From the NCBI GenBank assembly GCA_002499085.1, contig DAKD01000027.1, positions 15,770 through 79,769 on the forward strand: a stretch of DNA of 64,000 nucleotides. Reading direction: 5' to 3'. The notes below the pieces were generated by a model, which was not told the origin of the DNA, made no database searches, and was given only the letters and a program-made list of their open reading frames with translations. The first letter of the stretch is position 1. Every line of letters starts with the position of its first letter. Both the position numbers and the translations under genes were made by a program. Source of the DNA: Methanomassiliicoccales archaeon UBA280. GTDB lineage: Archaea > Thermoplasmatota > Thermoplasmata > SG8-5. Positions 51,532 through 58,256 of this stretch are shown one piece after another.

Positions 51532-51559
51532 ACCGGCCCGGGGGTTTGCGTTTTGAAAC

Positions 51560-53161
51560 TTAAGGGAGCGCGACGTATTCGGCCACCTTGGCCGCGACCG
51601 CCTGTTCACCGAGCGCAGTTTCAAGCTGATGCAGGGCCGATATCGGCCTTGCCCTGAATATCCTCATTGCACGTTTCCTGCCAACCCCGGGCAATGCCTC
51701 CAAGGCGGAAAAAGGACAGCTGTTGATGTCAAGAGGGTACTGCACAGCAGTCAGGCTCCTGCTCCCCAGCGCAGTTACCTTTGCATCGAGGAATATTCCG
51801 GGGGGAAAGTCCTGTGGCACTGCCACAAGCAGCGGATAGGTCCCTATCTGCCTGGAGAACATGAGCTTGCCGATCCTCACCTCGGTGAACACGTTCTTCA
51901 GGATGGTACCTATGGGCGCAACCCTTTCAAGCATGACCGGATCGATCTCCGAACGCACAAATTCCCTGAAGCGGATGAATGGCTTCTTGCTGCCCTTCCT
52001 TGGGAATCCGCGTCTCACTGGCGATACCTGCCTTATGTTGATTCTCCTGACTGCCAGGCCTTCTTTCGCTATGCTTTGCAGAAATGCCGAGTTGGCCAGG
52101 AAGGTCTCGGGGGTCTCGCCTTCCAGACCGGCGAGGAAATTCAATCCCGGCAACAGCCTCGGAAGCCCTGTTGGACCCCTTTCCAGCCCGACCCTGTTTA
52201 TCATCCTGATGGCTGCCTGTGCCTCTTCCGCTGTCGAGTTAAGATTGTTTCTCCCGGCCACTGCCGGGTCCGCGCTTTCCAGGCCGAGCGACAGGACGTT
52301 TCCTGACGTGCAAGTTTTGACGAGCATTTCCAGTATTCTTTCCGATTCGTCCGGGTGGCGGGAAATCACCGACGGGTCGGCATTGTCCGTGTGCAGCACC
52401 TCTATGCCTTCGAGTCTGGAAAGCCCCTTGAGAACTGCAGAAAGAGCGGAGACGTTGGGCTTGGGCGTCGGCGTGTCTCCCACGCCTTCCGCCCTGTAGC
52501 TGAACAGGCATGACTGCCCGCCCAGCCGGAAATTCGTGCAACCCGCCTTCAGTAATGCCTTGACCTCGGAGATTATGCCCGTTTCGTCTCTGAAGACAGG
52601 CATGCCGAACAGCGCCTCAGTGCAGAAACTGCACCCACCGGTGATGAAATGCGGGCATCCGTAGGACATGTCAATCTCGCATACCAGCGGCTGCGGAAAA
52701 TCCTGATGCTGCTTCACCGCTGAAGCGCCCAGAATCGGCCAGGCATTCCATTCTTCCTGTGTTCTGCGCCTTTTCTCATCGGAGCCCGAGGCAAGAGTGT
52801 CGTAAATCCATGCATCCGGATCGCAGCCCCAAAGATGGTCGCCCCGCATGATTTCCTGCGGTTCGGCGGAGTGCCATGTCGCTGTTTCCAAGGTTGACAG
52901 TTCCAGAATTTCCTTCAATTCCCTGGCAGACATCGGCATGGACCTGAGGTACTTTCCCGGAACCAGGGCTCCGGAGATTATTAGCAGTAAATCGCCTGTC
53001 GGCCGCCTCCCGGAGCGCCAATGGTCTATTGTCATGTACTCGGGCTCGTGGCCTGCAGCAGCAACCGCGCCCGCACAATACCGGGGGTAGGGGCTCATGA
53101 ACGGCGGGACACCCAGCCTGGAGGGTTCGTCTATGTACCCGTCCAATATTGTTACGCGCAT
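51560..53161 (-). CDS. COG1031-type radical SAM protein with helix-hairpin-helix tail
   Basis: 533 residues. After a B12-binding-like N-terminal region (1-150) the radical SAM cluster is C169-x7-C177-x2-C180 ('GCPHFITGGCSFC'), an expanded spacing found in archaeal COG1031 proteins rather than the usual C-x3-C-x2-C. The barrel includes 'FRLGGQSCLFSY' and 'VLSLGLESADPAVAGRN'. The C-terminus (about 490-530) has a helix-hairpin-helix 'LEALPGVGRKRAMRIFRARP', which suggests nucleic-acid binding, possibly RNA modification. Substrate unknown. A minus-strand TTTAAA box at about 53184-53190 leaves almost no leader before the ATG. Confidence 0.87.
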   Translation of the reverse strand: MRVTILDGYIDEPSRLGVPPFMSPYPRYCAGAVAAAGHEPEYMTIDHWRSGRRPTGDLLLIISGALVPGKYLRSMPMSARELKEILELSTLETATWHSAEPQEIMRGDHLWGCDPDAWIYDTLASGSDEKRRRTQEEWNAWPILGASAVKQHQDFPQPLVCEIDMSYGCPHFITGGCSFCTEALFGMPVFRDETGIISEVKALLKAGCTNFRLGGQSCLFSYRAEGVGDTPTPKPNVSALSAVLKGLSRLEGIEVLHTDNADPSVISRHPDESERILEMLVKTCTSGNVLSLGLESADPAVAGRNNLNSTAEEAQAAIRMINRVGLERGPTGLPRLLPGLNFLAGLEGETPETFLANSAFLQSIAKEGLAVRRINIRQVSPVRRGFPRKGSKKPFIRFREFVRSEIDPVMLERVAPIGTILKNVFTEVRIGKLMFSRQIGTYPLLVAVPQDFPPGIFLDAKVTALGSRSLTAVQYPLDINSCPFSALEALPGVGRKRAMRIFRARPISALHQLETALGEQAVAAKVAEYVALP

Positions 53162-53299
53162 CGGAGTGTCATAGCCCGGCCGGTTTAAATGCTTTTCAAA
53201 AGGGATGGGCGGGGTCTGCTGGGGCTTTGTGCGGCGACTTGGGTTATGCTTTTATCCCCCGAGGGTTTTGGGTTCTTAGGAAATTGACGAGGACGATGC

Positions 53300-53986
53300 A
53301 TGAACCCCGTATCTTGGCTGATTGAATTCATCCTGCACCTGGATTCGAACCTTGCCTACATGATTGACCAATACGGGCCCTGGGTATATGCAATCCTGTT
53401 CATCGTCGTATTCTGCGAGACCGGGCTCGTGGTGTTTCCCTTCCTCCCCGGGGACTCTCTCATATTTGCGGCCGGCGCCATGGCCATTGCCTACGGCTCG
53501 TTCAATATCTGGGCCCTTTTCATCGTATTTGTCTCGGCTGCCATCATCGGGGACACTGTGAACTACTGGCTCGGCCACTATGTTGGCCCGAAAATATTCT
53601 CGAAGGAGAATTCCAGGCTCTTCAAGAAGAAATACCTGGATGATGCCCACGTGTTCTACAGAAAGCACGGCCCCAAGACAATATTCCTGGCGAGGTTCAT
53701 ACCCATCATGCGGACATTTGCGCCGTTCGTGGCCGGCGTAGGCAGGATGGATTACAGGAAATTCGTTGTTTACAACGTGGTGGGTGCCTTTGCCTGGGTG
53801 TCCATATTCCTGAGCCTGGGGTATGTGTTCGGCGATCTGAGAGTTGTAAAAGAGAACATTACTTTGCTCTTCGTGGCCATAATCATAGTCTCCTTCGTTC
53901 CGCTTATTCTCGGCTGGCTGTTGGAAAGACGCAAACAGAGAATTAAAGCCAGTCGCCAAAAATCCACAGCGGGAAAACACCGATAA
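53300..53986 (+). CDS. DedA/VTT-family membrane protein
   Basis: 228 residues. Typical DedA features in order: 'VYAILFIVVFCETGLVVFPF' with the conserved Glu, 'LPGDSLIFAAGAMA', 'GDTVNYWLGHYVG', 'FYRKHGPKTIFLARFIPIMR' and 'FAPFVAGVGRMDYRKF'. Five or six spans. Members move or scramble lipids or maintain proton-motive balance in the membrane; the archaeal role is undefined but undecaprenyl/polyprenyl-phosphate recycling is one possibility. TATA box CTTTTATCC (about 53250-53258). The tail is basic (RRKQRIKASRQKS). The initiator tRNA gene follows. Confidence 0.93.
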   Translation: MNPVSWLIEFILHLDSNLAYMIDQYGPWVYAILFIVVFCETGLVVFPFLPGDSLIFAAGAMAIAYGSFNIWALFIVFVSAAIIGDTVNYWLGHYVGPKIFSKENSRLFKKKYLDDAHVFYRKHGPKTIFLARFIPIMRTFAPFVAGVGRMDYRKFVVYNVVGAFAWVSIFLSLGYVFGDLRVVKENITLLFVAIIIVSFVPLILGWLLERRKQRIKASRQKSTAGKHR

Positions 53987-54061
53987 TTACTGGTTGCCAT
54001 CACGGAAAGGCTTAAATCCCGCCCATTATATAGACACAGCACCCAGGTCAGACCACGCCAC

Positions 54062-54294
54062 AGCGGGGTGGGGTAGCCAGGAAATCCCATCGGGCTCATA
54101 ATCCCGGAAGCTTGCTTTCGGGAATGGGACACCCGAAGACCAGTCGTTCAAACCGAGGGCCAGTGTCTGTAAACAATCACTGGCAAAACTGGCCGAGGCC
54201 GTGCCGAATGGTGCAGCTATTCGTGCCGGCCCGAGACGGGCTTGCCCGTCGAGACGCAGGCAAAGTTGCTTCGTTGAAAATCGACTCCCCGCTA
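54062..54294 (+). tRNA. Initiator tRNA-Met(CAU) with two introns
   Basis: Exons 54062-54100, 54131-54152 and 54281-54294 join to a 75-base cloverleaf without CCA. Acceptor AGCGGGG/CCCCGCT, anticodon stem TCGGG/CCCGA with loop CTCATAA, T stem AGTCG/CGACT with loop TTCAAAT, discriminator A. The A1-U72 pair and three G-C pairs in the anticodon stem mark an initiator. Intron 1 (54101-54130, 30 nt) is at the canonical 37/38 position: central helix CTCA/TGGG with bulges TAA and ACA. Intron 2 (54153-54280, 128 nt) interrupts the T loop at about 59/60: central helix TTCA/TGAA (54147-54150, 54275-54278) with bulges AAC and AAT. Both junctions are regular bulge-helix-bulge motifs cut by archaeal splicing endonuclease. 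Without removing intron 2 no acceptor or T stem can form. Confidence 0.95.
54153..54280 (+). other. 128-nt intron in the T loop of the initiator tRNA
   Basis: Contains hairpins GCCAGTG/CACTGGC (54159-54165, 54178-54184), GGCCG/CGGCC with GAAT/ATTC inside (about 54197-54231), and GACGGGC-TT-GCCCGTC (54235-54250). No C/D-box or protein-coding frame is seen. The length is far above the usual 15-40 bases, so it may fold into a stable excised RNA. Confidence 0.85.
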
Positions 54295-54331
54295 TATCTT
54301 TTTTATGTTTTCCAAAATGCCATAGGGGGAG

Positions 54332-54421
54332 TGGCCAAAATATGCGATTTGATGATTCGGTCTTAATTTGGCCATAGCGCCGAATTTCTTTGACGGTTCA
54401 AATCAATGGACGAAATTCGGC
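54332..54421. repeat. Two adjacent hairpins
   Basis: TGGCCAAA/TTTGGCCA (54332-54339, 54367-54374) and GCCGAATTTC/GAAATTCGGC (54379-54388, 54412-54421). The second shares the GCCGAAT/ATTCGGC stem with elements at 48503 and 48564. The stretch 54295-54520 has no gene. Confidence 0.75.
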
Positions 54422-54466
54422 TGAGTCGCGGCGATGATTGCAAACACCCCGGAACTACGCCGCTCC

Positions 54467-54490
54467 ACTCCCCGCTATATATTTATTTAC
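54467..54490 (+). promoter_or_regulatory. Copy of the tRNA 3' end containing the TATA box of the E1-like gene
   Basis: ACTCCCCGCTATAT (54467-54480) repeats 54284-54297, the last bases of the tRNA and its flank, exactly. The following TATATATTTATTTA provides a TATA box about 40 bases before the ATG at 54521. Confidence 0.55.
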
Positions 54491-54520
54491 CAAAGCCGAT
54501 TCCCCCCCGTGGAGGAAGAG

Positions 54521-55309
54521 ATGCTGCTTCCCGGGGATTCGGACCGGGACAGGTTCGACAGAGCCAGGCGCATAGCTTGGCTTGACATCGATGCCATTTC
54601 AAAAGCCCGGGTTCTCATGGTGGGCGCCGGCGCAATAGGCAACGAGGTTGCCAAGAACCTTGTCCTCTCCGGGTTCAGGGACGTTGTTGTTGTGGACATG
54701 GACAGGGTTGTGCATTCCAACCTGGCAAGATGCCTGTTCTTCTCACGCGGCGATGTCGCCTCGGAGCGATTCAAGGCCGATATTGTGGCGGAGGGCATGA
54801 GAAGGCTCGATGGAGATGTGGCGGCTGTCGCAATAACAAGGAGAATCCAGGATCTGGGGGATGAATTCATTGGCGGGTTCGACCTGGTGCTCGGGTGCCT
54901 GGATAATCTGATGGCAAGGCTCCATGTCAATGCCCAGTGTTGCAATCAGGGAATCCCGTACATCGATGGGGCCATGGACGGCGTCAGAGGTAAGGTGCAG
55001 GTCGTGCTGCCCCCTGAAACGCCATGCCTAGAATGCGGCATGAACCGCAGCCACGGAAGAATTGTGGAGCAGAGGTTCAGCTGTACAGGAAACGATGTGT
55101 CTGTGTTCGTGCCGAAGGTGGGTGCAGAGATCACCACTACCAGCGTAATAGCCGCGGTCCAGGTCAGGGAGGCCGTGAAGATCTGTTGCGCCCAGCCGGA
55201 TAAATGCCTCCGCAATCTGGCCTATTACGACGGCATGAAAAACACATTCGACGTGATGGAGATTGAAGTGAATCCCGATTGCGCGCACCATGCTCGAAAA
55301 CGGCGTTAA
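54521..55309 (+). CDS. Stand-alone E1-like (ThiF/HesA/MoeB-type) adenylating protein
   Basis: 262 residues from the ATG preceded by GGAGGAAG. Rossmann ATP-binding site 'VGAGAIGNEVAKNL' (34-47), 'VVDMDRVVHSNLARCLFF' (usual 'SNLNRQFLF' with Arg70 kept), 'LGCLDNLMAR' and a Zn-binding-like 'CLEC'. The family adenylates the C-terminus of ubiquitin-like proteins such as SAMP, ThiS or MoaD. The usual catalytic-cysteine loop is not obvious; 'RFSCTGNDVSVFVP' is a candidate. No ubiquitin-like partner gene lies beside it. Cytoplasmic. Ends tail-to-tail with the glycosyltransferase gene, sharing four bases (TTAA). Confidence 0.88.
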   Translation: MLLPGDSDRDRFDRARRIAWLDIDAISKARVLMVGAGAIGNEVAKNLVLSGFRDVVVVDMDRVVHSNLARCLFFSRGDVASERFKADIVAEGMRRLDGDVAAVAITRRIQDLGDEFIGGFDLVLGCLDNLMARLHVNAQCCNQGIPYIDGAMDGVRGKVQVVLPPETPCLECGMNRSHGRIVEQRFSCTGNDVSVFVPKVGAEITTTSVIAAVQVREAVKICCAQPDKCLRNLAYYDGMKNTFDVMEIEVNPDCAHHARKRR

Positions 55310-56004
55310 TGGTTGATGCGCTCTTTCAGCAGGCGGAACCATATCTTGGCACCGTCCTTCAGAGAACTGAGCTTGTTGGCGTTGGTTCTCTTTCCGTATG
55401 TGATGTTGACCTCGCTGACTGTGAATCCGGATTTCACGCATTTCGCATACATCTCGGCCTCAACATCGAAACTCGGGGATTCCAAGTCAAGGGCGTGGAT
55501 GACCTCGTCCGTGAAGCCCCACATGCCGGTGCAGACATCCGACACCTTATGCCCGTTCGGGAAAAGCACGTTGGCCGTCCGGGTCAGCGCGACATTGCCT
55601 ATGAAGTTGAGTCTGGACATGGCTCCCTTGGATATGCTCCCGTTCAACCTGGAGCCCATTATCACGTCCGCCTCGCCTTTTTCAAGGGGCGGCAGCATCC
55701 TCAGGATCTCCCCCGGGTTGTATGTATCGTCGGCATCGAGCATGAACAGGTACCTGCCGTCGAAATCCTCAAAAGCTGTCTGAAGGGCATTGCCCTTGCC
55801 TATTCCTTTCTGCTTGAGAAGCCTTGCCCCCATCGAAGAAGCAATCTCGCATGTCATGTCCTTACTGTGACCGTCCACGACCACAATATCGACCTTGTAA
55901 CCGAGGTTGGTGAGCTCCTTCTTCGGTATTTTGCTTATCACGCGCCCGATGGTTTCCGCTTCGTCGAGGGCGGGCAATAATATTGCAATGCTGCTGACAG
56001 ACAT
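55306..56004 (-). CDS. GT2 glycosyltransferase (dolichyl-phosphate sugar synthase type)
   Basis: 232 residues from Met at 56004 (56025 possible). GT-A fold motifs: 'ILLPALDEAETIG' (8-20), 'VVVDGHSKD', 'GKGNALQTAF' and the metal/nucleotide motif 'LDADDTY' (Asp90/Asp92). 'VSDVCTGMWGF' and 'FDVEAEMYAKC' match polyprenyl-phosphate glucose/mannose synthases. It lacks C-terminal membrane spans, like short DPM1 forms. It probably loads a sugar onto dolichyl phosphate at the inner membrane face for glycan assembly. The minus-strand TATA box AATATAAATACT (about 56037-56048) lies next to the transposon insertion point. Confidence 0.9.
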   Translation of the reverse strand: MSVSSIAILLPALDEAETIGRVISKIPKKELTNLGYKVDIVVVDGHSKDMTCEIASSMGARLLKQKGIGKGNALQTAFEDFDGRYLFMLDADDTYNPGEILRMLPPLEKGEADVIMGSRLNGSISKGAMSRLNFIGNVALTRTANVLFPNGHKVSDVCTGMWGFTDEVIHALDLESPSFDVEAEMYAKCVKSGFTVSEVNITYGKRTNANKLSSLKDGAKIWFRLLKERINH

Positions 56005-56061
56005 AGGCCCATCCGTTAAGGGCAACTAACTCACATAGTATTTATATTTATCGTTGATTGC

Positions 56062-56117
56062 GGCGTTGCACCTAAAGTCGCGTTTGACCCTAAAGTCGGG
56101 ATTCTGACCTTAAAGTC
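56062..56117 (+). repeat. Left end: terminal inverted repeat and subterminal TAAAGTC repeats
   Basis: TIR at 56063-56079, then direct copies of the motif TGACCyTAAAGTC ending at 56097 and 56117. CTAAAGTC/TTAAAGTC cores begin at 56072, 56090 and 56110. These are likely transposase-binding sites. Confidence 0.75.
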
Positions 56118-56955
56118 ATAAAGTGTCTTTGAAAACGAGTGGTTTCTTTGGTGTTGCGGTTTTTGGTTCATCCCAACGCCCGAATTTTCTTGATGCCATT
56201 CCATAAACAAAAACATTATCCCTATAAATGCAATTGAAATTTATTTTCTCAAACAATATCTTCATGATTCGCGGCTTAATCATATTGAATCGAATTTCCC
56301 GATAGTGTGTTGCACTATCATTGCGCATCTCTATCTCTCCGATGTTTAGCCCTTTGTAGCGCAATAAAACTTTCTGCTCAGGCATTTGACCCGCTGAAAT
56401 TGCTCGGGAATTACAAACTTCCATATATTCCCCAAATAAATCGACCACGTCTTTATAATAAAACACATGAAAAGCCCCGTCATGTTTTACAGTTAAATAA
56501 TCTACTTCACCGCCATTAAAAATGGATTTGTTTATGAACGCCCTTAGTCTTGCTTTGTTTTGGAGTCTTTCGGCAAGTTGTCGCATAGGGGTTCTTAACC
56601 TCTCTTTGCTTGGTATTTTATCTAAAATATATTCATCATACGTTGCTGGAAAAGAATTAATGCACTCTATTAGTAAACCGCCTATCCCGTTCATTACTGT
56701 AAAGGCATCGTCGTGTTCAAATCTCCCCAAACCATAAAGAAAAATCTGCCATTTTGATTTGCCACTTTTAACGGAGTGCGCATCACCAGACGGGTCTATT
56801 ACGTCTTTTTTGGCTTTTATGTCGTTTTTGTAATCGTGCTCTAAACCAATTGACAAAGCAAACTCTAAAGCATCATCATGCCCTCTTTGGCGATACGCCC
56901 TGGCATCCTCCGAAGTTGACGCTCTTGTTTTTTTAGGCTTTACGGCATTTTCCAT
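56116..56955 (-). CDS. Candidate type II restriction endonuclease (transposon cargo)
   Basis: 279 residues, no family I can name. Its gene overlaps the end of the adenine methyltransferase gene by 16 bases on the same strand, the classic place for a restriction partner. Residues 51-70 read 'DVIDPSGDAHSVKSGKSKWQ' followed by 'IFLYG'; an acidic run before S-V-K with a following W-Q-I-F is reminiscent of PD-(D/E)xK-type nucleases that inspect 'SVKSG', but the usual Asp/Glu before x-Lys is Ser here. A second candidate is 'IGEIEMRNDSATHYREIRF'. Frame is intact, so it is probably expressed. The stop lies close to the subterminal repeats. Alternative: an unrelated cargo protein. Confidence 0.55.
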   Translation of the reverse strand: MENAVKPKKTRASTSEDARAYRQRGHDDALEFALSIGLEHDYKNDIKAKKDVIDPSGDAHSVKSGKSKWQIFLYGLGRFEHDDAFTVMNGIGGLLIECINSFPATYDEYILDKIPSKERLRTPMRQLAERLQNKARLRAFINKSIFNGGEVDYLTVKHDGAFHVFYYKDVVDLFGEYMEVCNSRAISAGQMPEQKVLLRYKGLNIGEIEMRNDSATHYREIRFNMIKPRIMKILFEKINFNCIYRDNVFVYGMASRKFGRWDEPKTATPKKPLVFKDTL

Positions 56956-57917
56956 ATTATCAATTCATGTGATTTTTTCACATGACTTCCTCCGTTTCCA
57001 TTCGCCCTATTTACCCCGATTCTCGTATCGCCCTGGCCGAATGTGTATTGCCATTCAGGGGTTATAAATTCGAAATCTTTATACCATTCTCGAATCGTGG
57101 AACAGTCGTTGTATGACAGTACGAATCCGCCTTTGTGTTCTAATAGGTAGTCCCTAAGCAACTCGTGCTTAAAACCCTTATGATGCACCGGGAAATTGCG
57201 GTGCGGATATAATCCAATAAACATTTTACTATCGCCACCGAGGAAATATGGTGGGTCACAATACATGAAGTCGTTTTTGTGTTTTGACATGATTGTTTCA
57301 AACGATGCGCATTTAACATCTAAATTACCTACTCTGAATTTACGAACCTTGTCTATTAACGTTGCGTATCTTTTTTCATCTAAATATATATCGGATGGCC
57401 ACCCTAAGAAATGTGGCCCGTATGACGTGTTATGATTGAAATAATACAATGCGGCCAGGTCTAATTTATTTGTAATCATTTCTTTTTTGTCCCAATGCAA
57501 CTTCAATATGCTTTTAATCCTCTTAAATTCGTCCCTTGTTGGTTCAAATTCTCGCAATCTTTTGTAAAGTGCTTCGGGGTGCTTTATCTGCTCACCCCAG
57601 TAATTAACTAATATGTCAAATATTTCATAGCCTTGGACTTCCATCCCTAATTCTTTTGCGCACGCTATTTCAACAGAGCCAGCACCAAAAAACGGCGATA
57701 CCAGTTTACTTGTGTTATCTGGGATATGTTCCACAATCATACCAACAGCCAGACTTTTACCCCCAGGGTATCTAAGCGGAGATTCGACATATCTGCGATA
57801 TTTCATTTTGCCTTTTATGGGCGTTAGCCTCTTTAGAAATGCTTTTTTTCTTTCTAAAATTGTTCCGGTCGTTCCAAACTTCGTTTCAGCATTCATATTT
57901 TCGCTCTTTCCTGACAT
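56940..57917 (-). CDS. DNA N6-adenine methyltransferase (D12/Dam class)
   Basis: 325 residues from Met at 57917 (57932 also possible). Class alpha order: 'LRYPGGKS' near residue 55, SAM-binding 'SPFFGAGSVEIA' (the FxGxG motif) and the catalytic 'MYCDPPYFLGG' with DPPY, then 'FVLSYNDCS'. It transfers methyl from SAM to N6 of adenine in a specific duplex sequence; the specificity region between motifs I and IV cannot be read for its target. As cargo next to a putative nuclease it would protect host DNA. The AbrB-like gene ends 4 bases before its start. Confidence 0.92.
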   Translation of the reverse strand: MSGKSENMNAETKFGTTGTILERKKAFLKRLTPIKGKMKYRRYVESPLRYPGGKSLAVGMIVEHIPDNTSKLVSPFFGAGSVEIACAKELGMEVQGYEIFDILVNYWGEQIKHPEALYKRLREFEPTRDEFKRIKSILKLHWDKKEMITNKLDLAALYYFNHNTSYGPHFLGWPSDIYLDEKRYATLIDKVRKFRVGNLDVKCASFETIMSKHKNDFMYCDPPYFLGGDSKMFIGLYPHRNFPVHHKGFKHELLRDYLLEHKGGFVLSYNDCSTIREWYKDFEFITPEWQYTFGQGDTRIGVNRANGNGGSHVKKSHELIIWKMP

Positions 57918-57921
57918 TTGG

Positions 57922-58113
57922 TCAATCCCCAACTTCTCGAATCCTGAGAAAACTCTTTCCGTCCTCGCTCTCGATAATCTCCCATCTCAACACACTGCCT
58001 TTTTTCAAGCCCATCTGACTTATGATAAACGCGGGTATGGTAGTCCTATAAGAAGTTCCCTTAGAGGTCGCCGAATGTACTATTGTTTCGTTGGCACTTG
58101 GATTTCTTGGCAA
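57922..58113 (-). CDS. AbrB/MazE/SpoVT-family small DNA-binding protein
   Basis: 63 residues. 'GTSYRTTIPAFIISQMGLKKG' followed by 'VLRWEIIESEDGKSFLRI' is the swapped-hairpin AbrB fold. First gene of the three-gene restriction-modification operon; its stop is within 5 bases of the methyltransferase start. The minus-strand TATA box AGATTATATACTC (about 58141-58153) lies 28-40 bases before its ATG. It probably autoregulates the cassette, in the role a C protein plays in bacterial systems. An antitoxin is the alternative, but no toxin gene is adjacent. Confidence 0.85.
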   Translation of the reverse strand: MPRNPSANETIVHSATSKGTSYRTTIPAFIISQMGLKKGSVLRWEIIESEDGKSFLRIREVGD

Positions 58114-58256
58114 TCAATCACCGAACATACATGGCTTATCGAGTATATAATCTTTATCTGTCTTTCTTGTTTGGTCAAAATTTACCTATTCATGGACAGA
58201 AAGAAAGACCGACATATTTATATAGTTAGTGTGCTTATAGGTAGATAAAGAGGTAG
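58114..58256. promoter_or_regulatory. Divergent promoter region inside the transposon
   Basis: A minus-strand TATA box near 58141-58153 serves the cassette. CATATTTATATAG (about 58213-58225) with GAGGT at 58250-58254 serves the transposase ATG at 58257. A partly mirrored CTGTCTTTCTT / GGACAGAAAGAAAG pair lies between them and could be an operator. Confidence 0.5.

Larger units (their letters stand above)
54025..54294 (+). promoter_or_regulatory. Promoter and transcription unit of the initiator tRNA
   Basis: ATTATATAG at 54025-54033 lies 29 bases before the first tRNA base. Just after the tRNA end the plus strand is T-rich (TATATCTTTTTTATG, 54294-54308), a plausible terminator. Confidence 0.6.
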
